Positions 1 to 12,097 of a stretch of 64,000 nt of DNA are shown piece after piece. The number at the start of each line of letters is the position of its first letter. Positions within the stretch are counted from its first letter, which is position 1. Made by a program: the position numbers and the translations under genes. The notes under the pieces are model-generated. The model searched no databases and had not been told where the DNA came from. It saw nothing but the letters and a program-made list of their open reading frames with translations. Source of the stretch: Hyphochytrium catenoides (lineage: Eukaryota; Sar; Hyphochytriomycetes; Hyphochytriales; Hyphochytriaceae); assembly GCA_900088475.1 (NCBI GenBank), contig FLMG01000683.1, forward strand, positions 54,370 through 118,369, given 5' to 3'.

Positions 1-3000
1 TTACAACAACTGCATCAAAGAGAAAGGGCTCCCTGTTGCCGTGAACGCGGTGGATGCACTCAGCCTCTTCCAGAGCAAAATTCAGTCCCTTTGGAGTCTT
101 GGTGTCTTTAGGAATCTTAGAGAGCTTTCGATTATCCAGCACTCCGCGGTCAATAGTTTGATTGGTAAGCGGCTGTCACCACAGTCCCCGCATCTCGTCT
201 ATCTCATACTCCTTCTACTGTCTCTCCCTCTATTCATCTTCTCTCTCTCTCTCTCTTGGCCTCGCATGCGTAAGCTATGTCTCTCGTTTGACAAGTCCGT
301 CTCGGCGCGCTTTCTTGCCGTCGAATTCTCTCTTACTATATGTAGACGACCCTGTTTATCTCTTTGTTCCCCTATTCCTTCTTTCTATATCTTCTGTATG
401 CGCAGGTAGCTCTGTATGTCCTCGCCCATCTCTCTCTCTCTCCTTTCATTCCTTGCCCTCTTCCTCAATACTCTTCACTTCTTCTTACATACCGCTATAT
501 ATCTGTATACCATAGGTCTCCAGCACTGCAAGGCACTGGAAAAACTCTGGGTCTCTGAGTGCTCTATAACCTCGATTGATTATATTGCTGAATGTGAGAA
601 CCTAACGCATGTGGATCTGAGCTGCAACGCCATAGAGAAGATTAAAGGAATAGAAAGACTGAGCAAACTGGAGTCACTCTGGCTGAACGAGAACCGTATT
701 AACACTATTGAGGTGGGTGAGAAGCGACCACAAGCCAAGCTGGATCCAATAGAAAGAGCCAGAGGATGGATGAAAAGAGAGAACGATGGGCTGAAAAAGA
801 GAGGGAGGGAGAGCAAGAGACAGAGAGAATGAGAGGGGGCGAGAGAGAGCAGCAGGAAGGAGACTCCCCTCCTCGCCCAAAAGTGTACGTCCTCTGTTCT
901 TGCACGATCAAGGGTTATCTAGGCAGAAGACTTCGCTGTCCAATGCCGGCATCACAATGCACTCTCGGGTTTTTTATTTCCGACCACCTCTACCCTGCCT
1001 GTGACCGCCCTCGCTTATGATCTGGACCTCCTGTCTGTTTTCCTATGCCAGGGCCTTGCAAGTCTGAAGTCTCTGAAGTCTCTATACTTGGCTCGTAATA
1101 GTATTAAGACGATTGGGGATGGTCTAAGCAAGAATGAAGCCCTGAGAGAGCTAAATCTCTCCGATAACTTGCTTTGGAGCTTTTCAGATATCGCCAAGCT
1201 CCGGCGACTACCGAGCTTAAGAATCCTCTCCCTTGCTGATCCGCACTTTGGTGCCAACCCTATCTGCTCCATCAACAACTACAGAGTAAGTGGTCACATC
1301 TGCTGCCTAAGTGGTCAAGCAACGCATGGAGGATTGATATAAGACAGGACTAGCCGTAGTACGAGCGAGTGTTTGCGGGAAATGAGAGAGCTGGCATAGG
1401 TGCGGAATCACGCTTACCACGGCTTGTTTTTCGAGAGGGACTGCACCTTAGTCCTGTGGGCCTCTGGCTGTTAGCTAACTCATGTCTTGTCCAGCTGTCG
1501 ATGGTGAATTCTTTCCCGTATCTTCAGTACCTAGACGCTAGGAGAGTGGACGATGAGGAGATGAAAGGCGGAGAGGCTACGCTTGCGAGAAAACGGATGT
1601 ACTATAACATGAAGATGAAGGCGTTAGAGGGGCGCGCAGCAGCCATCACACAGCAGGCAGAGGTTAGACAAGCCTCCATTGAACATATCCATTCCTACTT
1701 ACGTATATCTCCGCCTTCTTTCCTGGCCTTCACTCTCGTAGAGGCTTTGTCAGGGCGTAGAAAGTGCTATTGACAATTACGTCTTCGCGCTAGAAGAGAA
1801 GCGTCATATACTTCGTTTCCTGCAGAGTCAGAAGGAAAAGCTTCAGATCACCGCTGCCGATGGAGCAATAATCGAGGCAAGTTGCCTCATGGAGCTTGAC
1901 TGTGCCCACATAAGAGCTTTCGCTCTCTGTCTTTCTCCCTTCTCTTTCTCTTGCCCTTATCTCTGCACTTACGTCCTAGTCGACGTCTAGGTTACACCCC
2001 CTCCCCTTCCTGGAGCTCCCATGTTCCGGTCGTCAATGTCTCAAGATTACCCCTTTCCGCCCATTTAGCTACCTTTCTTATTGTCACACACGTAACATCC
2101 TGCCTATGTATTGCTGCAAGAGTCCCCATGTGTTGCTCGATCTTGCTGCGCTGAGGTTGAGGTCTTATGAGCTTGTTACCTTTCCAGGGTGAAGCAGCCC
2201 ACGTTTCTCTCGCGTCCTCGCTACAGCAGCTTCAATTAAGGAGGAATGATGTGCGGGAGCGTTGCAAAGCGACTACCGCTGAGGTTCAAGGTGCCCTGGA
2301 GTGGAAGCTTAAGCTGCTGACCAGAGAACTAGAGACCTGTGGAAACGTGAAGCTCAGCTATCTCGAACCGAGTGACGAAGGCCACAGGTCAGGGCAATGC
2401 GTGGCTGAGGAGGAAAGGGAAAAGGCAATAAGGAATGCAAGGAGAGAGAAGATCCAATAGAAGAAGGAGAAGAGGGGGTCTGACTAGGTAGTCAAAGAAG
2501 GAGGTGTAAGGCTAGAGTACCGACGAAGGGCAACGATCAGTTGGTGGTTGACCAACTCCCGTGTCCTCTTTTTAGGTCCGCGTCAGAGCTGCTTCTCTCT
2601 AGCTTCAAGCCTGCAGACTTCAAAGACTATGGAATTGTAGGCGTCAGGGTACGTACGCGAGAGAGTCGATTGGGAACGAGAGGGCTAATCTTTCTTCTTT
2701 GGCCTAACTTCGGCAGGGACGAGGGTTGCATTTCTTTCCTTCCAGACCCTTCGTACTTATCCGTTCCCTGTTGTCTACCTGTCGACTTATATACTCCTCT
2801 GTCTCTCCGTCTCTCTCTACCTTGAGCTTTGACTTGCTTGCTCTCTCCACCAATGTATACGCTCCATTTAACTTCCATCGGTCCCCTGTCGGCTATATAG
2901 GTGATTGCGGTCTGCCAGTTTACGAACACATTTCTGAAGCTTCGATCCGAATCGCAGAGCGTCAAAAGTCAGCGAGCAGACGATGAGAGGAGACCGGCAG

Positions 3001-3094
3001 CTGGGAAGAGTTGTTCGGAAGAGGAAAAAGGTAAGGAAAAAACTTGACTATTGGACGAAGAGGCAGAAGAGAGATGGAAGCAGCCAGCATTCTC

Positions 3095-3131
<37 letters not shown>

Positions 3132-6100
3132 CTCTCTCTCTTTCTTGACCTTGCGTTGTGGCTCTCTATAATCCAGCAGCCGTCACCGAGGGTGGCAAGG
3201 GGGAGACACAGACCAAGCCATTGCCAGAGTCACGACTGTTTGTCATCCCCAAGACCGACGGAGGGAGACCTCTCCATTTTGAAGAGGTCTTGCTTAAGCT
3301 TCATCTCCCTTTGTGATTCCTGGCCGCCATCTATTATTTTTTATCTTCGCCTCTTCTCTTTCCCGTTCTCTTTCTGTCTCGCTATCGTCTGACCCACAGT
3401 TTGAGAAATATCAGTTCATTTTTCTTTCCAATCTTTGGCCTCTCTCTCTCTCCTTTGGACCTTCTATAATGCTCTCACCCTTTCCGGGGTATAGTTGCTG
3501 ACGATCACTTGTGTCCTAGCTGACTGATGTCTGGCCAGAGGGAATGAAAGTCTGCTGCAACTCCCTTAGTCCGCTTGATCTTCCCGAGCTCTTAGCACTT
3601 ATTGCCACCAAGGGGCTCAACGGTAGAAAACCGGTAAGAGGCATAGTAAATCGAGCGGCTCTCCTTTTCTTCCATGTCTCTTTCTTTCTCTTTGACACCT
3701 TACTATTGGACTGATTGCCTGCAGTGTTGCTTTACACTGTTTAGTACATCGACAGAAGATCTGTTTGACGTACGCCCTCCTTAACACACTCGCCCCTTCC
3801 TCTCTTCCTCTTCCTTCTTCCCTCTCTCACCACTCTCTCTGCCTATTCGTCATTTCCTCTGTTCCTCCTCCCATCTCAATCCGTCTTAGGTGGCTGAATG
3901 CAACTATGATTTGGAGAAGGTTGGTTGGGAGGGTCCTCCTCTATCTGACAGCACCATCAGGGTTGGGCTCCTAGGCCTACAGAAGGTACGTGGGGACAAG
4001 GTGGAGAAACATGGCACTCAGCTTATCAACGCCACTAATAACAATCCTCTCTTCTATGCTCGCTGGTTCCCGCTCTCCCTAATGTCTCTGTCTCTGTCTC
4101 GCTCTCTCTCTCTCGGTCGCACTCATCTTCTCTCTCTCTCTCTCCCTCGCACTCGTCTTTCCTCTCTCTACATAGATATATAGACCTATCTATCTATCCC
4201 CCTGCCTTTCCACACTGCCCATCGAGCACTAGATTATGTCCGTAGGGTTGAAGTGTGATGTGTCCTGAATATACTGCGCCTCTCTCGCGGCCCATCCTTT
4301 CCTATCTTACGCCACTATCTTACGCTAATAGAAGCCAATGGGTCTCTCTCTCTGCCTTTCTCGTAGGGAGACTGGTCCCTTCCTCTCCGAAGGCTGGTAG
4401 TCGCCAAGGTAGGACGTCTACTTGAGTGCGCTTGTTGCTTTGGTTGCCATCATAGCTCTATAGTCTTTACTCTCTATCTATCCCATAAGCTTACGCTTTG
4501 ATGCAGATGCAAAGTGAGGTGCCGGTTCTGCCTGCGGCTGGAAGGAAGAGCGCGGATCCCAAACAAGTTTATGTGACGGAGAAGCCTGTACGATTTTGAT
4601 CATACCTCTCCTCGTGTTGCTACTTCTTCCTTCCTCTTCTTTCCATCTACTCCTCATCACACTCCGTCTGTTTATCCAGCAACTTTCTCGTCTTCCTCTT
4701 GGTTTATCGCCATCATGGGTTCATCCTTAGGCTCGCATGGCTTATCTGGAGACGTCCTTCAGATTTTGATGACAGCACCTTCAAAGCTGATCTTTGAGCT
4801 TTCTGATCATGTCGTTCTTTTGCTCCCTTTAGTGCTCTATATGTCTCTGTCTCTCGATTAGCTTGTCTCAGGGCCTCACGCCGCCGTCTAAGGATTGACT
4901 TCTCACTTACGGAGAATTCTTCCCTGTTCTCTTAACCTCTTTTGCCCTCAGTCTGACCCTGAGCAGAAGAAGTGGACGGTAGGAGATGAGGTCTCTTTAG
5001 TGCCTGAGTTTATTATCGAGTATGAGTACGTTGTGGAAGACTCGTTCGCCATCAGACTTCCTCAGAAGGAAAGGGCCGACATAGGAGCCTCCGTGGAAGG
5101 AGAAAAGAACGGGAACAGCGAGGCCGGGGAGGAAATCACTGCAGATAACTGGGCTTCCAAGAGCGAGAAATCTCTTCTGTCTTTCTCTGGGCTACCGGGA
5201 GGTGGAGACGCCTCTTCATCGGAGCTGAGAACCCTCCTGGCGCCCCTTGTGAAGTTGAAGTTTGGCCTGCAGAACATGGGCTACCTCTCATCTCCCCAGG
5301 TCTGCCAGTCATCGTAAAAAGTTGCGCTTCGGCCATTCTCTGGCCTGTTGTCATCTCCCTTACCCTTGCCGCTTCACTCTCATCGCGCCATACATCCATT
5401 CCAATGTTTCTCTTGCGGTACGCTGTGCTCAGTTCCCATAGCTCATTCATCCCGCGTGTCCCCATCTTCTCCTCTTTCCCCGTGTACCTCTCTCCCCGTG
5501 TATATTCTTTTTTTCCTCCTCTCAATCTTCCCGTTCCTCAGTCCAAACTGGAACAACTGGCTCGTGGAGCGCTGGACAAGTTGTCGTGTCTCGGCATACC
5601 CAGAGATGCAATGCCTTCCCCTTCTCTAGAAAAGGCAGAGCTGCTGTTGCTGAATAACATGGAGACAGCGGAAGACTTAAGGGAGCTGGACATCAGTCAC
5701 TGCAGGTAAGGCCGGACGAGTATACAGATTCCATTATGTGGAGGAAGAGAGCGAGGGGTTGAGAAGCGTTATGCAGCAGTCTAGCGCAGAAGCAACAGGA
5801 CTCAGACTTACCAGGACCTCCTCCATCTCTGTTCGACCCCTCTTTCTCTTTCTTGCTCTCTCTATCCCCCCTCTCTTCTTCGTAGGGAACCCATGCTGCA
5901 CAAGCTGTCCCAGTTTCCCTTGCTGCAAACCTTACGAGCGCAGTTCTGCGGCCTATCTTCTCTCTCGTTCTCTTCTACCGCGTTATCGTCTTCCTTCGAC
6001 ATCTCCAACATCGCCTCTTTTCAAGGTCTTACCTCCCTTGACCTCTCCTTCAACCGCATCCTGAGGCTAGACAGGGAAACCTTTGAGGGGCTCTCGGTAC

Positions 6101-6771
6101 TGCGAGAGCTCACTCTTCAGCACAATCTCTTCGCTCATTGTGCAGGTATCAAAGACGGCATGGCAGTTTTCGCTGGTCTGCGGCTACTCGCTTTACATTG
6201 TGTTGCTTCCTCCAGAAAGCACAACATTGTTTCTCACAATGGCCAACTCTCTCTCCGATTGTGAATCAGATGTGACCACCATTGCTCCCGCTCTCCCGAA
6301 CCTCAAGTGCCTCGACCTTCGGATGAATCCAGTGTGTTCGGTAGGATTCCTCTTCCCCTCGCTTTGGCGTTCACTAGGCGCTCTCGCTAGCTCTTCCTCG
6401 TGCTGTCCCCTTGTAGCGTAATGTTCACCTAGACCCCGGAGTATTGGGCGTGTCATTGCTCCTCTGCCCTTTCACCTCGTCCGCTCTCCTTGTCACTAAG
6501 GGACTCTTAGAGTACTTTCTGTTACTGCTGCGTTAGGGTGTTCTTAGCAGGTTGTCGCCCCTCCGTTATCTTTGGAGACTCCCTAACAACTGACTTTCCT
6601 AGTCCCGAGCCTATCCCCGACCGTTGATCAAGGCCTTTCGGACTCTAAGTATGTTGGACGGACAAGACGTTCAAGAACGAGGAAGAGAGGACCTAGCTAC
6701 GGAGATCACCGTGGATTTGGTCCTCAAGCACTCCAAATGTATATAACATCTATACTGTCCTTTCTCTCTCT

Positions 6772-6807
<36 letters not shown>

Positions 6808-9800
6808 TGCCTTTCTCCTTTTCACTTCCATTGCTTCGCCTCTCTCGTTCTCTCTTCTTGATTATACAAAAATATACACGCGTGCCCACTCTCTTCCACC
6901 CTTTCTCAACTCCTGAATCCCACTCGACTTCACCATATCCTCTAAGACATTCTGCCATTATAGTTTATGAGGAGGATACGGCGGATACCTCTTCCCATGA
7001 CAAGGTAAGCAGCAGCCCGAGCGCGTCATGGAACCAGCCTTAATAAGTCTTCTTCCCTCGCTTGTTAGGCGGAGCTCTCTGCAGTTCTCTCTGTAAACCT
7101 TTCCAAGCTCCGCATCTCCCGGTTGGAGAGTCTTCCTTGTCTGCCTCGGGCCCAGAAGCTGCGACTCTCTTATAATGAGATCGAGGATATACCAGTCATT
7201 GCTACCTGCCAAGAACTGCAGGAGCTCTTCTTGGTAACTTTCTCTCTGCCATATATGCACCGTCTTGCCTTGCCTATTTTCTTCCCTTGTCTCTCGCTTC
7301 ACTCTCTTCCATTCCCTCTCTCTCTCTCCTAAACAGCTGTAGCATGGACAATGTCTTCTGCCGGTCCTTGTCTTCAATCCTCTTCTTCCATCATAGACCA
7401 TACATATCAAGACTCCTCTCTACTATGTTGTCACGTGTCGAATCTGCTCTCCTAGATCATTTCTGACCCTTCTGTGCACTCTATGTAGGATCACAATTCT
7501 CTTGAGTCTATCTCCGGCCTGCAGGTCTTTGAGAAGCTTCGTATTCTAGAGTTAGGGCACAACCGCCTGACGTCTCTCCTCTCCTTGCAGCCGCTCACCG
7601 CCCTTGTATCGGTAAGTCCGTCCTCCTCTTTTCTTGTTCCCCCTTTCTCTCTCTTTCGTCTCGTTCAGAAAGAACTCCTTCACTTCGCAGTGACCAAGAA
7701 GTTCTTCAATTCGCTTTACTGACACGCCATGTGCCTCGCTTCTGTCTTTGTTCTATGGAAACAGTTGAGCTTGGAGGACAACCATCTCTCTTCTCTCGCG
7801 GGCTTGCAGGCTCTGCTGAACTTGTCAGAGCTTTACCTGGCAAACAACAAGATATGTTCCTTGCAAGAAGTTCAGGTGCATAAATCTTGCCAATCGCTCT
7901 TCACTTCTCTGGCCATGACCTCGGTTGCTACATTGCTCACTTTCCTTGATGTGATGTAGTCCTAGCCCCTTATCTCCTCACAACCGTCCTGTTATACACC
8001 TCGCTTGGCTTTTTCTCTCGCAAACTTCCTCTGCCTCTCTCTCGTTGGGTCGCTTCTCTCCCGCTTTCTCTGTTATATGTTGTCTCTCTGCCTTCCTCTG
8101 TCGGCCTGTGACTCTTGAATCTGAACCATTCGCGGCCTTCAGCATCTCAAGGAGCTAAACAAGCTGTGCATCTTGGACCTGAGTGGCAATCCTCTGACAA
8201 GGGAAGAGAACTACCGCAGTTATTGTGTCTATTACCTTAAGAAACTCAAAGTCTTGGATTCCATAACTGTCACGTCAGAAGGTAGAGAAACTCGACTCCC
8301 CGCCGCTCCGCTCTCTCTTCTCGTACCCCTGGGACTACCGAGGACACTCTTCGCGTAAACCGCTCTTGTCTCTCTCATAATTTCCTCTGTTGCTCTGTTC
8401 CTCACTGTCTCTTTTCCGCCTGACTCTCTCTCTCACTCCCTGTCTGTCTGTGTGTGTGTCTCTCTCTCTCTGTCTATTTGTCTCTCTTCACCTGGTTCTT
8501 ACAGAGCAATGCGGTGCCCGAGAGCGGTACAGCGGGCGCCTCACTTTGGAGTGGCTTGGAGAATACCTTCCAGGTGTCACTTTATCTGGCCTTACCACGC
8601 TCAACCTCCAGAACTGCAAACTTAGGGAACTGGACAGCATCAAAGGGTAAATGGAGCCTGCCTCGGTTAACCATGCTTATCTCCTCCCTTTCTCTGCACG
8701 TTTGCACGATGAGTACCCTTAGGTCTAAGACAACATCTCCGTAGCTGGCCTTCAACTCTCCTTCACCTACCCAGTACAGATAGCTGTGTCCCTTCGTCTA
8801 TCGCGCTTTCCCTTCTCCTCTATTCTTCCAACTCTATCTCTTTTCATATGTTGCCTCTAGCACTCTCAAGCTCAGCCTTCAATGTAAAAAGGTTTCTCTT
8901 GCTAGCTTAGCGGCCAGATCTGAAGCATTTTCACGCTCACGCTCTCTTTCTCTCTCGCTCTCAGTGTACACTTTCCATCGCTGACCGCCTTGGATCTGAG
9001 CTATAACATGATCAGCGGAATAGATGCAGTGGAAGAGCTGAGCAACCTCTTGGTACAAGCGATTTCGTCCGCTTCTCTATTTTTATATCAGCTCCTGGCT
9101 CGTCTCTATCTCTGTCATCCTCCTGCCCGGTATCTGTTTGAGGATCTTTCGCTGTTTAATCCTTCCCCGCTGCGGAGCGCCCATACTATTGTTCATCCCT
9201 GACCAGCGCGCCGCTCCAGCTTCTGATGTGTGTCTTTCTCTCCTTGCCCTGCTTTTCGACACGATACACGATACAGGTGCTGAATCTCAGCCACAATTGG
9301 GTGGAAAGTCTCTTTCTCCCTCTGAGGGTAGATAGCACGCCTCCTCGTCCATCCTCTCCATCCTATCCCCGCACAGGGGTGGCGGCTTGTCCATCTCTCC
9401 GCTCTCTCTTTCTGTCGCATAATCAGATCATGGACGTAGCCGCGTTAGGGCTGTACTTTCTACCGGAGCTGGAGGTAAGAGAAAGACATGGGCACTGTGA
9501 GAAGAAGAGGCTCAGCACAGAGTTAAGGGCAACAGCCAAGGAAGAGCACCATTGAAATTAGCCTGTTCCTGCAGATATCCTCTCTTCATCTTCACTCTGT
9601 CTCGCAAACCCACTCTCTGAGGAAAGCCCTCTCTTCTTTTCTCGGCGAGAGAGTTCTCACTCTCTCGGGTCTTTCCCTTTATCCTCAGGTTCTGGTCCTA
9701 GACAACAACGAGATCTCTCGTGTAGATGGTCTCTATTGGTGCCGGAGTCTTCAGCACCTCAACCTAAACAGGAACAAGATTAAGACGATTGAGCCTCATT

Positions 9801-11251
9801 CCTTTGCCAACCTTCCAGTCCTTAGAGAACTGCAACTAGAGGAGAATGGGCTGAAGAGCCTGAGCAACATAAGTAACCTTCCTAAGCTGACCAGGATGAG
9901 CCTAGGAGGGAACCGGATTGCAGACTTCCAGGTAAGGGAAAGAGCACACTTAACAGGAAACTTGCTTGGGAGTGAAGAAGATAGATTGCGCAATGATAAA
10001 AGTATAGGACATAGGACAAGAGACCATAAATTGTACTGATCCACGTCGTCTCTCTCCCTCTTCTCTCTCTCTTTCCTTTGTCCCCTCCCCCCAAAACAAT
10101 TCTTTCCATGCGTCGGCTGTGGGGCCCTTTGGGTTTCCTAGGAGGTGGACAAGCTCTATTTCTTGCTCTCTCTCTCCTCCTTGAGTCTAGATCACAACCC
10201 TGTGGTCCGCAAGCCTACTTATCGAGCAACAATGGTAGAGCACTTTCCGTCTCTGGATGAGCTCGACGGAAGAAAGATAAGTGCGGAGGAGAAAGAAAGG
10301 GCTCACAGGCAGTATCAGGAGCAAGGCGGTGACAGCCGACAGGAGATTCCCGCGTAAGAGATGAAAGTGAATGGCCATTCTCTGGTCTACTCATCATCTC
10401 TAATGTTCTCACTTTCTTCGACTCGTTTATCGTTCCGCAGCATGATACCGAACCTCCATCAGGCTACAGCTGCAGCCATTGCCTCCATGGCTGGGATTCC
10501 CCTAGCGCCGTCCTTGCCGCCACCGGCGCCTACATCCTCGCCTACAAGAAAGTCAGGGCTATCGACTGATAAGGGTTCACAGGGACCAAAACAATCTAGT
10601 AAGCCACTCCATGGTAAAGGAACTAGTTATTCTCTTAGGCCTTTCCTCTCTTCTAGCTTTTAGTTCCCGTCACTTTTGGCTTCCAACCCACAGCCTCCAG
10701 CCTCCAGCAGCTCAATGACTCTATGTCGCTTTGCGGTTCTATGCCCACTTACACGGCATCTTTCCCCCTCTCTCTTCCCTCTCTCGGCATCCACTGATTC
10801 AGCTCTGGGGCCTTCCCTTTCAGCGTTCGGGGGATCTCGGTCCAATAATAATGAACGCGGCTACCTTCCGCGCGCTAAAGCGGCTGCAGAACCCTTTTCC
10901 CAGGCAGATCTCCCGCTATCCTCCCATCTTGTGCCACTGAGCGGGACAAGCGCTAGCGGTAGAGGGCCCAAGCCAGCCCTAATGACCAAGCAGATCCTCT
11001 CGCGGCCACAACTTCCTCTTTCAACAAAAAGGACGCAGCAAGCTCAAAGTCAATACTGGGGCAGAGGGCTTCTAATCTTAGATGACAGCAAATCTGCTGC
11101 GGCTCCGTCCTTCAAGTTCCAGGCTCGTAGACTGGAAAGAGAAAGCCCAGGATTGAGTCCGAAGCCTTCTTCTTTCTCTGGGAAGCTTAACTCAAAGCTT
11201 CAAGTTCAGAGCGCCCAGCTGTTCCAAAGGCCCAGAAAGAACAGCCTATGA
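1..11251 (+). CDS. LRRC9: LRRC9-like leucine-rich repeat protein (5' partial, about 31 exons)
   Basis: Two leucine-rich-repeat arrays flank a helical middle domain, the layout of LRRC9, a protein conserved in ciliated organisms and little studied. The first array lies in exons 1-164, 516-712 and 1052-1285 and contains the family-like string LADPHFGANPICSINNY. The exon at 1495-1662 carries KRMYYNMKMK, followed by coiled coil (1754-1876, 2188-2387). The middle domain contains YGIVGVR/VIAVCQFTNTFLKLR (2576-2648, 2901-3030) and VPEFIIEYEY (4952-5299). The second array runs from 5542 to about 10353. The C-terminal tail is Ser/Pro-rich and basic and ends in TGA at 11249. Exon phases agree at most of about 30 junctions. 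The intron after 1876 looks like a GC-AG intron. Uncertain points are splicing near 6146-6215 and 10690-10810. The N-terminus lies before base 1. The match rests on recalled family motifs, not on an alignment. Confidence 0.85.
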
Positions 11252-11448
11252 ACGGATCCGCTTTATGTGTCCTCTCCTCCCCTTTCTCCGAACTCTTCTT
11301 CTTTCTCCCTTACGGATAAGGGCAACTAGGGAATCGGTGCATAGGTCTTATTTAATCTAATGGCGCTGGTGTCATAAGGAAATGATCCAGCTACTTTCAA
11401 AGCAATGTGCGCAGCGACTCACGGTAGTGTATCCTTTCTTATATGACA

Positions 11449-11671
11449 GGTGGAAGGGATACCGCGCAAGTACAGACAGTTACCGCGCTATAAAAATGGC
11501 CTTGATGATCACCTACTCACGACATTCAGGATGGAGGGTCTTCGAGGCCTTTATCGGGGCACAATCTCACGTCTGCTCAAAAGGGCTCCGTCTTCCAGCA
11601 TTACCTTTCTTGTTTACAAGTGGATCGTCGCACTGCTTGTGGACCGGCGCTCGCCGCACGACTTTCATTAA
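11449..11671 (+). pseudogene. Orphan C-terminal exon of a mitochondrial carrier (SLC25) protein
   Basis: After an acceptor-like TATGACAG, an open frame of about 73 codons reads as the last part of a six-helix mitochondrial carrier. It has an EGLRGLYRGTISRLLKRAPS stretch, typical of the matrix loop before the sixth helix, then a hydrophobic segment ending FLVYKWIVALL and a TAA stop. A full carrier is about 300 residues with three repeats and PxDxxK/R motifs. None of these is visible in the 200 bases upstream, which follow directly on the LRRC9-like stop codon. I infer a truncated relic, or a final exon cut off from its gene by rearrangement next to the retroelement island. It is not an obvious copy of the complete carrier at 26.2-28.3 kb. 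Confidence 0.6.
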
Positions 11672-12097
11672 CGTGCGCTTGCTAGATTCATGAAAGAAGG
11701 CTAAGGGCGTGGTCCCGGCTGATAATAGTCAGTTAGGTCCTCCTTTATCAAGTCCAAACACGAGAGAAAAGACATTTCGTGAGTATCCCGCGTGTCTGGG
11801 CGGTGTTCCTTCTTAGACGGATCTATCGCCCTTTCTATCACTCGATCTCTGTAACAACCTATATATTTTTGATGATTATTGGTTGCAACGCTACTTCGTC
11901 GATTTCGCGGCGTTGCTCCAACCTCAACGAGAGTTGCACCAGCCTTAACCTTCTTCGTCTTGATCAGAAGGTCTGTGAACGCAGAAGGGCGATAGGTCGG
12001 AAGAGGATGTCTAGAACTGATGTCCTTGCTAGGGACTTCCTCGACATCGGGGACATCAGTTATCTGTCGTTGTGCTGTGTTTATATCTTGGTAATCA

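Noticed and set aside
3100-3150. Short TC repeats as possible CRISPR-like or satellite array
   Set aside because: Simple dinucleotide repeats without unique spacers; the genome is eukaryotic.
6671-6958. Arg/Glu-rich minus frame
   Set aside because: Antisense of a (TC)n intron tract inside the LRRC9-like gene.
9328-9376. Possible 49-nt intron inside the exon 9277-9474
   Set aside because: Removing it breaks the LRR frame, while reading through keeps it open.
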